A stretch of DNA of 64,000 nt. It comes from Pararoseomonas baculiformis. Lineage in GTDB: Bacteria > Pseudomonadota > Alphaproteobacteria > Acetobacterales > Acetobacteraceae. Position numbers and translations under genes: made by a program. Below the pieces are notes generated by a model that saw only the letters and a list, made by a program, of their open reading frames with translations, had not been told where the DNA came from and made no database searches. Position 1 is the first letter of the stretch; each line of letters starts with the position of its first letter. The stretch covers positions 1-64,000 of the forward strand of contig NZ_JAGIZB010000006.1 of the NCBI RefSeq assembly GCF_017813395.1, written 5' to 3'. Of the stretch, positions 17,711 to 25,499 are shown piece after piece.

Positions 17711-18700
17711 TCAGGCGCCGACCAGGCGCCGCAGGTCCGCCTGGGGCCGCGCGCCGAAATGGGAAATCACCTCGCTCGCCGCCACGCTGCCCCAGCGCCC
17801 GCACTCGGCCAGCGGCAGGCCCCGCGCATGGCCCGCCAGGAAACCGGCCGCATAGGCATCGCCCGCCCCGGTGCTGTCGATCAGCGTCGTCGGCACCGCC
17901 GGCACCTCGATCACCTCGCCCGTGGGCGCGATGATCCGGCTGCCCTTCTCGCTCCGCGTCAGCGCCACCAGCCGGCCGGTCGCCTGGAAGGCCTGGGTCG
18001 CCAGCTCCACGTCCCCCACCTCGAACAGCGAAAGCGCCTCGTCCTCATTGGCGAAGACGATGTCCGCGTCCCGCACGATGAAGTCGCGGAACGCCTCGCG
18101 GTGCCGCCCCACGCAGAAGCTGTCCGAAAGCGTGATCGCCACCTGCCGCCCGGCCCCATGGGCCAGGGCCGCCGCGCGCCGGAAAGCCGCCTGGGCCGCC
18201 GGCGGGTCGAACAGATACCCCTCCAGATAGGTCACCGCCGCGGATTCCACCGCCTCCTGGTCCAGATCCGCCTCGCCGAAGGTCACGCAGGCGCCGAGAT
18301 AGGTGTTCATCGTCCGCTGCCCGTCCGGCGTCACCAGGATCAGGCAGCGCGCCGTCGGGTCGCCCCCCTTCAGCGGCGCGGTCGGAAAATGGATGCCCAG
18401 CCCCTTCAGGTCCTCGGCGAAGGCCCGGCCCGGCGCGTCATCCGCCACCTTGCCCAGATAGCCCACCTTCGCCCCCAGCATGGCCGCCGCCGCGCAGGTA
18501 TTGGCCGCCGAGCCGCCGCCGGTCTGCACGCCCTGGCCCACCGCCACATGGATCGCCTCGGCCCGCGCCGTGTCGATCAGCATCATGCCGCCCTTGGCCA
18601 TGCCCCATTCCCGGAGCATCGCCTCGGTGGCGGAAGCCACCACATCCACAATGGCGTTGCCGATGCCCAGGATGTCCAGCGCCCGCCGCTCCGCCATGCC
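17711..18700 (-). CDS. PfkB-family carbohydrate kinase, adenosine-kinase-like
   Basis: A 329-residue sugar/nucleoside kinase. The N-terminal substrate motif reads GGGSAANTCAAAAMLG and the C-terminal signature is DSTGAGDAYAAGFLAG, with the catalytic Asp in GAGD. Its length and the early GIGNAIVDVVA start are typical of the adenosine kinase branch found in alphaproteobacteria. It would phosphorylate adenosine or a related sugar using ATP. ATG 18700 has a GGGGAGA ribosome binding site; longer frames upstream are not conserved. It is divergent from the bactofilin gene. Confidence 0.9.
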   Translation of the reverse strand, partial: GMAERRALDILGIGNAIVDVVASATEAMLREWGMAKGGMMLIDTARAEAIHVAVGQGVQTGGGSAANTCAAAAMLGAKVGYLGKVADDAPGRAFAEDLKGLGIHFPTAPLKGGDPTARCLILVTPDGQRTMNTYLGACVTFGEADLDQEAVESAAVTYLEGYLFDPPAAQAAFRRAAALAHGAGRQVAITLSDSFCVGRHREAFRDFIVRDADIVFANEDEALSLFEVGDVELATQAFQATGRLVALTRSEKGSRIIAPTGEVIEVPAVPTTLIDSTGAGDAYAAGFLAGHARGLPLAECGRWGSVAASEVISHFGARPQADLRRLVGA

Positions 18701-19001
18701 CGTCTCCCCTGCCCCGGGCCATTCCCGGTCCTGCCCAGGGCGGCACGGCCAACCCGGCCGGCGTCCCCGTCGCCGCCGCCATACCACGCGCCGCGCCGCG
18801 ATAAAGCGGACCGCTGGCGGATTTATCAACGACGAGTCGCGAACGGCGTGTTGTGCCCCGTCTCCTGCCCGTGATAGCCGGAACTCGGCGAGCGCGAAGC
18901 GGGGAGGGGATCCCACCGCGCCCAGGCCAATGCCCGCGCCGGTCAACGTGACCGTCCGGCGGCCGCGCCACCCATGATCGCATCGCGCAGGGGGAACTGC
19001 C
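18701..19001. other. Divergent gap between kinase and bactofilin genes
   Basis: About 300 bases that must hold both promoters. An imperfect symmetric element, GATAAA at 18801 and its complement TTTATC about 16 bases later flanking GCGGACCGC, could be an operator. No gene is supported here. Confidence 0.4.
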
Positions 19002-19646
19002 ATGTCCGTCTTCCGCCGCCGGCCCGCCGAAACAGGGCCCACCGAGGCCGAGCCCGCGACCGTGCCGGTCTCGCGCGACCCTGACCTGGCCGTGCCCCCC
19101 TTCCGTCCCACTCCGGGCCAAGCACCCAAGGACCCTGCCATGAGCCTGCCGCCCAAGCCCACCGCGCCCCAGGGCGCCACCGCCCCGGGCGTGACCATGC
19201 CGCCCCGCCCCACCGGCCGCCCCGCCCCGGCGGAGCGCCGCACGCTCGTGGTCGGCAAGGGCATCTCCCTCCAGGGCACCGTCACCGACGCCGAGCGCCT
19301 GGTGGTGGACGGCACGGTCGAGAGCCAGATGATCCAGGCGCAGGAACTGCAGATCACCCATTCCGGCGTCTTCAAGGGCGAGGTCCAGGTGGACGACGCC
19401 GAGATCGCCGGCGTGTTCGACGGCACCCTCACCGCCCGCAACTCCCTCACCATCCGCGCCACGGGCCGCGTGCTGGGCGTCGCCCGCACCCGCAAGCTCT
19501 CGGTCGAGGAGGGCGGCCAGCTCTCCGGCCGCATGGAAATGCTGACCGAAGGCCAGGCCTCCGCCCCCATGGGCGCCCCCGCCGCCCCGCAGCCGGCCAT
19601 GGCCCCGCAATACGCGGCGCCCAACCTGGCGCCCGAGCGCTACTGA
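19002..19646 (+). CDS. Bactofilin (polymer-forming cytoskeletal protein)
   Basis: A 214-residue protein. A Pro-rich disordered N-terminal region (residues 1-75) precedes the bactofilin beta-helix (about 80-180), recognisable by the start LVVGKGISLQGTV, the repeated turns with GEVQVDDAEIAGVFDGTL, and the end LSVEEGGQLSG. Bactofilins self-assemble into filaments near the membrane and guide cell shape, stalk or wall synthesis. A Pro/Ala tail follows. No M23 peptidase is adjacent, unlike in many bactofilin loci. It is followed by a strong hairpin at 19655-19699 and then by a lipoprotein gene. Confidence 0.93.
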   Translation: MSVFRRRPAETGPTEAEPATVPVSRDPDLAVPPFRPTPGQAPKDPAMSLPPKPTAPQGATAPGVTMPPRPTGRPAPAERRTLVVGKGISLQGTVTDAERLVVDGTVESQMIQAQELQITHSGVFKGEVQVDDAEIAGVFDGTLTARNSLTIRATGRVLGVARTRKLSVEEGGQLSGRMEMLTEGQASAPMGAPAAPQPAMAPQYAAPNLAPERY

Positions 19647-19654
19647 GCCAAGCC

Positions 19655-19699
19655 GGGCGCGCGGGGAAGGCGGCCCCACGCCGCCTTCCCCGCGCGCCC
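19655..19699 (+). terminator. Perfect 20-bp hairpin after the bactofilin gene
   Basis: Bases 19655-19674 pair without mismatch with 19680-19699 around a five-base loop, nine bases after the bactofilin stop. No T tract follows, so it is either an atypical terminator or an RNA stabiliser that separates expression of bactofilin from the following lipoprotein gene. Confidence 0.65.
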
Positions 19700-19737
19700 A
19701 CCCGGCCACCACTCCAGCCAAGAAAAACCCCCGAGCC

Positions 19738-20229
19738 ATGGGACCGGCCAAGCCCGCGTCGCCCGGCGCCGTCCTGCGCGCCTGCCTGCTCGCCTCCTGC
19801 CTGCCCGCCGCCCTCGCCTCATGCGCCCCGGCCGGCCCTGACAGCGCCGCCAGCCGCGTGCTGGAAGAGGTGCTGGAAAGCCATCGCGCCAGCATCGCCG
19901 GCGTAAGCCCGCCTCCCTCAGCCCCCACGCCCCCCGGCCTCCGGCGCGTCGCCACGGGCAACATCGCCCCGCGCCAGGCCGCGCCGGGCAGCGTCGCAGC
20001 CCTGGTGGGAAAAACCCCCGACTCCGTCCTGGCCACCCTCGGACAGCCCACGCGCCGCCGCCCGGAAGGCAATGCGGAAATCTGGCTCTACCAGGGCACC
20101 CATTGCGCCCTGGACCTCGTCCTCTACCGGGAAGCCAGCACTCCCCGCGTCGCCTGGGCCGCCGCCCGCGCCTCCGGCACGGAATCCCGCACCGAAGCCC
20201 GGTGCCTCTCGGAACTCGTGGCCGGGTAA
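19738..20229 (+). CDS. Small predicted lipoprotein of unknown function
   Basis: A 163-residue protein with a lipobox-like signal (LASC, Cys about residue 28). The C-terminal half contains VGKTPDSVLATLGQPTRRR and then EIWLYQGTHCALDLVLYRE, a pattern like the small SmpA/OmlA fold in which a G(K/S)(T/S)xxxVxxxLGxP turn is followed by a beta-sheet. It probably sits at a membrane facing the periplasm. A role alongside the bactofilin is possible from position but not shown. Confidence 0.75.
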   Translation: MGPAKPASPGAVLRACLLASCLPAALASCAPAGPDSAASRVLEEVLESHRASIAGVSPPPSAPTPPGLRRVATGNIAPRQAAPGSVAALVGKTPDSVLATLGQPTRRRPEGNAEIWLYQGTHCALDLVLYREASTPRVAWAAARASGTESRTEARCLSELVAG

Positions 20230-20257
20230 CACCTGCCAAGCCAGGACTTGCCGCTTC

Positions 20258-20491
20258 CCGGAGAGGGCTCTGCCCTCTCCGGACCTCGCTCGCCAAGGGC
20301 CTGAGGCCCTTGGAACCCCGTCTGGCTGCCGCGGATACGGTGCAACACGGGGTCTCTACCCCTGCTCCTGCCCTTGCAGTCGCCTCCGGTCATGGACCGG
20401 AGGCGCACCACCAGCCGAACCTCTCCACTGATAGAAGAAGATGATGGTGAGGGGTCCGGGGAGAGGAAGAATTCCTTCTTCCTCTCCCCGG
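20258..20491 (+). repeat. Four-hairpin intergenic repeat, copy 2
   Basis: Second copy of the element described at 11272. All four stems are intact: A starts at 20258, C is 20381-20405, D is 20456-20491. It begins 28 bases after the lipoprotein stop and ends 24 bases before the convergent stop of hisA. The segment between stems C and D is nearly the same as in copy 3. Confidence 0.9.
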
Positions 20492-20515
20492 AGGCCACAG
20501 AGGCGCCAGTAAAGT

Positions 20516-21235
20516 TCAGCCCGCCCCCAGCGCCTCTTCCGCCGTCAGCCGCCCGTCATAAAGCGCGCGCCCGATGATCACGCCCGCGATTCGCCCCGTG
20601 GCCCGCAGGGCTTCCAGATCCGCCCGCCCCGCCACGCCGCCGCTCGCGATCACGGGGGTGGAGAGCCGCTGCGCCAGCGCCGCGGTCGCTGCCACGTTCA
20701 CCCCGCCCAGCATCCCGTCCCGGTCGATATCGGTGTGGATGATGGCGGCAGCCCCCGCATCCTCCAGCATCAGCCCCAGGTCCAGCGCCGTCAGCGTGCC
20801 CGTCTCGGCCCAGCCCTCGGTCGCCACGAACCCGTCCCGCGCATCGATCCCGATCGCCACCTTGCCCGGGAAGGCCCGGCAGGCCTCGCGCGCGAAATCC
20901 GGGTTCTTGGCGGCGGCGGATCCCAGGATCACCCGCGCGATCCCCGCCCCCAGCCAAGCCTCCACCGTCGCCATGTCGCGGATGCCGCCGCCCAGCTGCA
21001 CCGGCCGGGTGGTGGCGGAAAGAATGGCCCGCACCGCCTCGGCATTGGCCGGCTTGCCCGCGAAGGCCCCGTCCAGGTCCACCACATGCAGCCAGGGGAA
21101 GCCCGCCTGGTCGAAGGCCCGGGCCTGGGTGGCGGGGTCGCCATAGACAGTGGCCTGCGCCATGTCGCCGCGCTTCAGGCGCACGACCTGCCCGCCCTTC
21201 AGGTCGATGGCGGGATAGGGGATGAAGTCCATCAT
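20516..21235 (-). CDS. hisA: Phosphoribosylformimino-5-aminoimidazole carboxamide ribotide isomerase
   Basis: A 239-residue TIM barrel that performs the Amadori rearrangement of ProFAR in histidine synthesis. Conserved elements are the catalytic Asp in [13 protein letters not shown], the phosphate site QLGGGIRD, the second catalytic Asp in HTDIDRDGM, and the ASGGV phosphate loop. Its ATG overlaps the stop of the GNAT gene (ATGA), so translation is coupled. It is the last gene of the cluster here; the usual downstream hisF and hisE are absent and repeat copy 2 follows. Confidence 0.97.
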   Translation of the reverse strand: MMDFIPYPAIDLKGGQVVRLKRGDMAQATVYGDPATQARAFDQAGFPWLHVVDLDGAFAGKPANAEAVRAILSATTRPVQLGGGIRDMATVEAWLGAGIARVILGSAAAKNPDFAREACRAFPGKVAIGIDARDGFVATEGWAETGTLTALDLGLMLEDAGAAAIIHTDIDRDGMLGGVNVAATAALAQRLSTPVIASGGVAGRADLEALRATGRIAGVIIGRALYDGRLTAEEALGAG

Positions 21236-21810
21236 GGGTCCTGCGGGAACAGCGCCTCGGTCGGGCGTCCCCGCACCGGCTCCAGCGTCTTGTAGTAGTG
21301 ATGCCCGGCCACCGTCCGCCCTTCCACCCGGGCATAGGCGGGGTGCGTGCCCCAGCGGATGTAGCCCAACCGCTCGAAGAGCTCGATCGCGGTCCTCTGC
21401 GTCTCGCGCACATCCAGGTTCAGCACCCGGTGCCCCAGCGCCGCCGCCCGCTCCTCCACCCGGTTCACCATCATGCGCGCCAGCCCGTAGCCGCGCGCAT
21501 AGGGGGCGATATAGGCATGGGTCAGCTGCGCGGCCCAGGCCAGCGCCTCATTGTTCCGCGCCGGGCGGACCAGCTGCGCCGATCCCACCAAATGCCCGTC
21601 CAGCCGCGCGACGAACAACTCGCGCTCCGGCACCAGCAACACGCCGCGGAAATGCCGCGCCAGCGCCATCCGCCCCTGGGGCGCCACCCAGCCGAATCCG
21701 CCACCCTCTATGATGGCGGCATCGGTTGCCTCGCACAGGTCTTCCAAATCAGCGTCGGACAGCGCGACCACCCGCTCCACCGACAATTCATGCGCCACCT
21801 GGCTCATCAT
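21232..21810 (-). CDS. GNAT-family N-acetyltransferase inside the his cluster
   Basis: A 192-residue acetyltransferase. The acetyl-CoA binding region is seen as [24 protein letters not shown] (family R/QxxGxG/A element as ARGYGLA) and the C-terminal [24 protein letters not shown]. The start (two successive ATG codons at 21810 and 21807) follows the hisH stop by a single base, and its stop overlaps hisA. It is therefore cotranscribed and probably cotranslated with the histidine genes. The acceptor is unknown. Confidence 0.88.
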   Translation of the reverse strand: MMSQVAHELSVERVVALSDADLEDLCEATDAAIIEGGGFGWVAPQGRMALARHFRGVLLVPERELFVARLDGHLVGSAQLVRPARNNEALAWAAQLTHAYIAPYARGYGLARMMVNRVEERAAALGHRVLNLDVRETQRTAIELFERLGYIRWGTHPAYARVEGRTVAGHHYYKTLEPVRGRPTEALFPQDP

Positions 21811-21811
21811 G

Positions 21812-22465
21812 CTAACCGGGCGCCCAGCGCAGGAAGTTCCGAAGGATGCGAAGCCCCACCGGGCCGGACTTCTCGGCATGGAACTGCGTGCCGGCCAGAT
21901 TGTCCCGCCCCACGACGGCAGCCACCTCGCCGCCATAGCCGGTGCTGGCCAGCAGCTCCTCCCGCAGCCCGCCGCGAAGCGCATAGGAATGCACGAAATA
22001 GGCATGCGCATCCCCCGCCAGCCCATCCAGCAGCGGATGCGCCCCATGGGCCTCCAGCGCGTTCCAGCCCATCTGCGGCAGCGGCAGCGGCTCGCCCGCC
22101 CCGCCGCGCGGGTCCATCGGCGCGATCTCGCCGCGGATCCAGCCCAGGCCCGGGGTCACCCCGTGCTCCAGCCCGCGCTCGGCCATCATCTGCATGCCCA
22201 CGCAGATGCCCAGGAAAGGCCGCCCGCGCCGGATCGCCACCTCCCGCAGCGCCTCCTCCATCCCGGGCAGCGCGGCCAGCCCGCGCGCGCAAGCCGCGAA
22301 GGCCCCCTGCCCCGGCAGCACCACCCGGTCCGCCGCCAGCACCTCCTCCGCCTGCGTGGTCACGGAGATGGCGAGGTCCATGCCCTCCTCCTGCGCCGCG
22401 CGCTGAAAGGCGCGCCGCACGGAAGCCAGGTTCCCCGAACCCGGATCGACAACCGCCAGCCTCAT
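21812..22465 (-). CDS. hisH: Imidazole glycerol phosphate synthase, glutamine amidotransferase subunit
   Basis: A 217-residue class I glutaminase that feeds ammonia to HisF. The nucleophile motif LGICVGMQMM and the His/Glu pair in GTQFHAEKSG are present, as is the HAYFVHSY segment. Its start overlaps the DUF2628 stop by four bases. The partner gene hisF is not in this cluster, so the complex must be assembled from a gene elsewhere. Confidence 0.97.
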   Translation of the reverse strand: MRLAVVDPGSGNLASVRRAFQRAAQEEGMDLAISVTTQAEEVLAADRVVLPGQGAFAACARGLAALPGMEEALREVAIRRGRPFLGICVGMQMMAERGLEHGVTPGLGWIRGEIAPMDPRGGAGEPLPLPQMGWNALEAHGAHPLLDGLAGDAHAYFVHSYALRGGLREELLASTGYGGEVAAVVGRDNLAGTQFHAEKSGPVGLRILRNFLRWAPG

Positions 22466-22830
22466 GCCATCACCCCGCGCGCCAGCTCCGGGCGCGCCCG
22501 CACCAGGCGGAACACCGCCATGTCCTCGTCCGGGGCCGCGACGACCCCATGCTCCGCATAGCCCCGCCGCCGCAGCGTCCAGCGCTCCAGGTCATAGGCG
22601 TGGAACCCCAGCAGCAGGTGCAAGGCCAGCCCCGCCCATCCCTCCCACGGATCGGGCAGGAAGGCGATCGCCACGGCCAGCACCCCATATCCCAGCAGCG
22701 CCAGCCACAACCCGCGCCACAGCAGCCAGAACGGCCCGAACAGGAAGGCCCAGAAGGAGAAGGCCTCAGGCACCAGCCGCGTGCGCGGCTTCTCCCCCGT
22801 CCGGGCGTGAACGGTGAAGATCCGCATCAC
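22462..22830 (-). CDS. DUF2628 small membrane protein
   Basis: A 122-residue protein with two to three membrane helices. The features [19 protein letters not shown] and the following [18 protein letters not shown] are the hallmark of DUF2628, found next to hisH and hisB in many alphaproteobacteria. It overlaps both neighbours by four bases. Its function is unknown and it is not known to take part in histidine synthesis. Confidence 0.9.
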   Translation of the reverse strand: MMRIFTVHARTGEKPRTRLVPEAFSFWAFLFGPFWLLWRGLWLALLGYGVLAVAIAFLPDPWEGWAGLALHLLLGFHAYDLERWTLRRRGYAEHGVVAAPDEDMAVFRLVRARPELARGVMA

Positions 22831-23432
22831 GCCTCCAGCATTCCCTTGGTGGAGGGGATCGTCCCCTCCGCCCGTGGGTCAGCCTCCACGGCCATGCGCA
22901 GCGCCCGCGCGAAGGCCTTGAACAGCCCCTCGGCGATATGGTGCGCATTCGTCCCGGCCCGTTGCGTCAGATGCACCGTCATCGCGGAATTCATGGCCAC
23001 GGCCCGGAAGAACTCCTCGAACAGCTCCGTGTCCATCTCCCCCACCTTGTCGCGCGGGAAGCTGGCGGACCACACAAGGAAAGGCCGGCCCGAAATATCA
23101 ATGGCGCATTCGGCCAGCGCTTCGTCCATCGGAACCAGCGCCTGGCCATAGCGGCGGATGCCGCGCTTCTCGGCCAGGGCCCGGCGGATCGCCTGACCGA
23201 GCACGATCCCCACATCCTCGGTGGTGTGGTGGAAGTCGATATGCAGGTCGCCCGCGGCCTTCACCGAGAGATCGACCATCGAATGCCGCGCCAGCGCGGT
23301 CAGCATATGGTCCAGGAAGCCGATCCCGGTCGCGATCTCCGCCCGCCCGGTCCCATCCAGGTTGAGGCTCAGATGGATCCGGGTCTCGGAGGTTTCGCGG
23401 CTGATCTCGGCGCGGCGGGCAAAGGCATCCAT
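22827..23432 (-). CDS. hisB: Imidazoleglycerol-phosphate dehydratase
   Basis: A 201-residue monofunctional dehydratase, without the phosphatase domain of enterobacterial HisB. The metal-binding histidine motifs are [21 protein letters not shown] and the later [18 protein letters not shown]. It acts at the sixth enzymatic step of histidine synthesis. It heads the overlapping his cluster; a 78-base gap separates it from the TonB-like gene upstream. Confidence 0.97.
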   Translation of the reverse strand: MDAFARRAEISRETSETRIHLSLNLDGTGRAEIATGIGFLDHMLTALARHSMVDLSVKAAGDLHIDFHHTTEDVGIVLGQAIRRALAEKRGIRRYGQALVPMDEALAECAIDISGRPFLVWSASFPRDKVGEMDTELFEEFFRAVAMNSAMTVHLTQRAGTNAHHIAEGLFKAFARALRMAVEADPRAEGTIPSTKGMLEA

Positions 23433-23510
23433 GCCGGTCCTTTAGACCGCGCCGGGCCGGGGTGGAACCAAGGGTGTTAAACCCGGCCCGATTGTAACCT
23501 GCGCCGGCGC

Positions 23511-24716
23511 CTAGTAGCCGCGCAGGACGTAGTTGAGGGTGAACTCAACCTCCGTGCTGTCCCCCTGCGTTCCCGGCGGGAAGGGCGGAAGCGTGGCCCC
23601 GCGGAACACGCCCAGCCAGGCCGCGTCCAGAAGATAGGAACCGGACCGCCGGATCACCTGGAGGTCCGTCACCCGCCCATCGCGATGGACGATGAAGCGC
23701 ACGGTGGTCGAACCGTCCTCCCCCATCATCGCGGCCTGCCGCGGATAGTATTTGCGGCTGTTCGCGAACCCCACCACGGAAGCCCACCACGACGCCCCGG
23801 GATCGGCGCCCTTGAACCGCATCTCCGGGCTCGGCGTGCCACGCTCGGCCCGGCCCGTGGCGGTGCCGGAATCCTGGTTCCGCCGCGCCGCACGATCCGA
23901 AGCCGGCGGCGCCGGCCGCCCCAGGGAGATCGGCCCGCCCTGGCTCAGATCCAGCGCCCCGGCGAAGGGGTTGGAAGGCGCGGGCCGAGGCCGCGCCTGC
24001 GCCTGCTGCTGCCGCGGGGTCGGCGCTGGCCGCGCGGCCGCGGCCTCGGGCGGCGCGGCCGGTGGCTCGGGCATGGGCGGCGGAGGCATGGGAAGCGCTG
24101 CCATCTCCGTCCGGCGCGGTGCCTCCGCCGCGGGCGGGGGTGGCGGCAGGGCCATGTCGGAAGGCAAGGGCTGCGCCGGCAGCGGCACGGGCGGCAGCGC
24201 CTGCGCGACCGGGGGTACCGGCGGCAGGGGCGCGGGCGGCGGCGGAACCGGCACCGGGGCCTGCGCCACCGGCGGCGGAACCGGCGGGGCAGGCAGGGGC
24301 GGGGCAGGCAAGGGCGGCGCCGGCACAGGCTGCGCCTGCAACTCCGGCTGCGCGGGAACCGGCGGCGGCTCCGCCAGGCGCGGCACCGGGGCTGGCGGAA
24401 CCGGCAGCGCTTCCTGCCCCGGCGGCTCCTCCGGCGCCGGCACAAAGTCCGGCGGCGGCCCCGGGCTCTCCTCCGCGCTCCCGCCCTCGAACACCACATC
24501 CATCGCCGAGGGCGCGGCCGGCGGCTCCTCCACCGCCCGGCGCTCCACGCCAAAGAGCAGCCACCACCCCAGCGCCAGGTGCAGCAGGAGCGAAAGCGCC
24601 AGCGCGGCCCCACGCCAGCCCCCAGGCCGCCCCGCCCCGCGCCGCGCGGCCCTGGGCAGCCTCGGGCCACCCAGCGGGCCGAACGGCCCCGTCGCGCTGA
24701 TTCCCGCCGCGCTCAT
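23511..24716 (-). CDS. TonB-family protein with long proline-rich span
   Basis: About 401 residues. A single membrane anchor (residues 32-56, ALALSLLLHLALGWWLLFGV) is followed by an unusually long Pro/Ala/Gln-rich region of about 200 residues that could bridge the periplasm, and by a C-terminal TonB-like domain (about 305-400) with YYPRQAAMMGEDGSTTVRF and the ending EVEFTLNYVL. TonB transmits proton-motive energy to outer-membrane transporters. No exbB or exbD is adjacent. It is divergent from hslV with 104 bases between. Confidence 0.85.
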   Translation of the reverse strand: MSAAGISATGPFGPLGGPRLPRAARRGAGRPGGWRGAALALSLLLHLALGWWLLFGVERRAVEEPPAAPSAMDVVFEGGSAEESPGPPPDFVPAPEEPPGQEALPVPPAPVPRLAEPPPVPAQPELQAQPVPAPPLPAPPLPAPPVPPPVAQAPVPVPPPPAPLPPVPPVAQALPPVPLPAQPLPSDMALPPPPPAAEAPRRTEMAALPMPPPPMPEPPAAPPEAAAARPAPTPRQQQAQARPRPAPSNPFAGALDLSQGGPISLGRPAPPASDRAARRNQDSGTATGRAERGTPSPEMRFKGADPGASWWASVVGFANSRKYYPRQAAMMGEDGSTTVRFIVHRDGRVTDLQVIRRSGSYLLDAAWLGVFRGATLPPFPPGTQGDSTEVEFTLNYVLRGY

Positions 24717-24820
24717 CAACCGCCCGAATGCATCAATGACGCGGCAGATGGGGTGCCATGCGCCAGGACGAAACCGGCCGGATTGCGCCACGCGCACCGG
24801 ATCGCCACATCGCCCCCATC

Positions 24821-25384
24821 ATGAACCTGAATACCACCTCATCCCACGACCCCCTGGGCTGGCACGGCACCACCATCCTCTGCGTGCGCAAGAACGGGCA
24901 GGTCGCCATGGCCGGCGACGGCCAGGTCTCCATGGGCCAGACCGTCGTCAAGAACAACGCCCGCAAGGTGCGCCGCATCGCCGGCGGCAAGGTCATCACC
25001 GGCTTCGCCGGCGCCACGGCGGATGCCTTCACCCTGCTGGAGCGCCTGGAAGCCAAGCTGGAACGCTTCCCCGACCAGCTCGAGCGCGCCGCCGTCGAAC
25101 TCGCCAAGGACTGGCGCACGGACCGCTATCTCCGCCGCCTCGAAGCCCTGCTCGCCGTGGCGGACAAGGACCGCTCCCTCCTCATCACCGGCCAGGGCGA
25201 CGTGATGGAGCCCGAGGACGGCGTCATCGGCATCGGCTCCGGCGGCAACTACGCCCTCGCCGCCGCCCGCGCCCTGATGACGGTCGATGGCCTCACCGCC
25301 GAGGAGATCGCGCGCCGGTCGATGACCATCGCGGGCGATATCTGCGTCTATACCAACGGGCGCTTCGTGCTGGAGACGCTCTGA
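24821..25384 (+). CDS. hslV: ATP-dependent protease subunit HslV
   Basis: A 187-residue proteasome-like peptidase. A short propeptide precedes Thr17 in [12 protein letters not shown], the expected N-terminal nucleophile after processing. [30 protein letters not shown] and the [16 protein letters not shown] segment complete the family signature. The start at ATG 24821 gives the usual alphaproteobacterial length; the open frame extends further upstream without conservation. HslV works with the HslU unfoldase, whose gene is normally next to it but is not found here. Confidence 0.96.
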   Translation: MNLNTTSSHDPLGWHGTTILCVRKNGQVAMAGDGQVSMGQTVVKNNARKVRRIAGGKVITGFAGATADAFTLLERLEAKLERFPDQLERAAVELAKDWRTDRYLRRLEALLAVADKDRSLLITGQGDVMEPEDGVIGIGSGGNYALAAARALMTVDGLTAEEIARRSMTIAGDICVYTNGRFVLETL

Positions 25385-25499
25385 GGGTCACCCCGGGGGA
25401 GGGAAGGACCTCCCGCCCCCGGCCCCCCGATCAACCTTTCCTTCCAGGCTGCCGCGCAGGGCTGGCTGGCGGTCCATCGAGGCCCCGCCGGCAGCCCCC

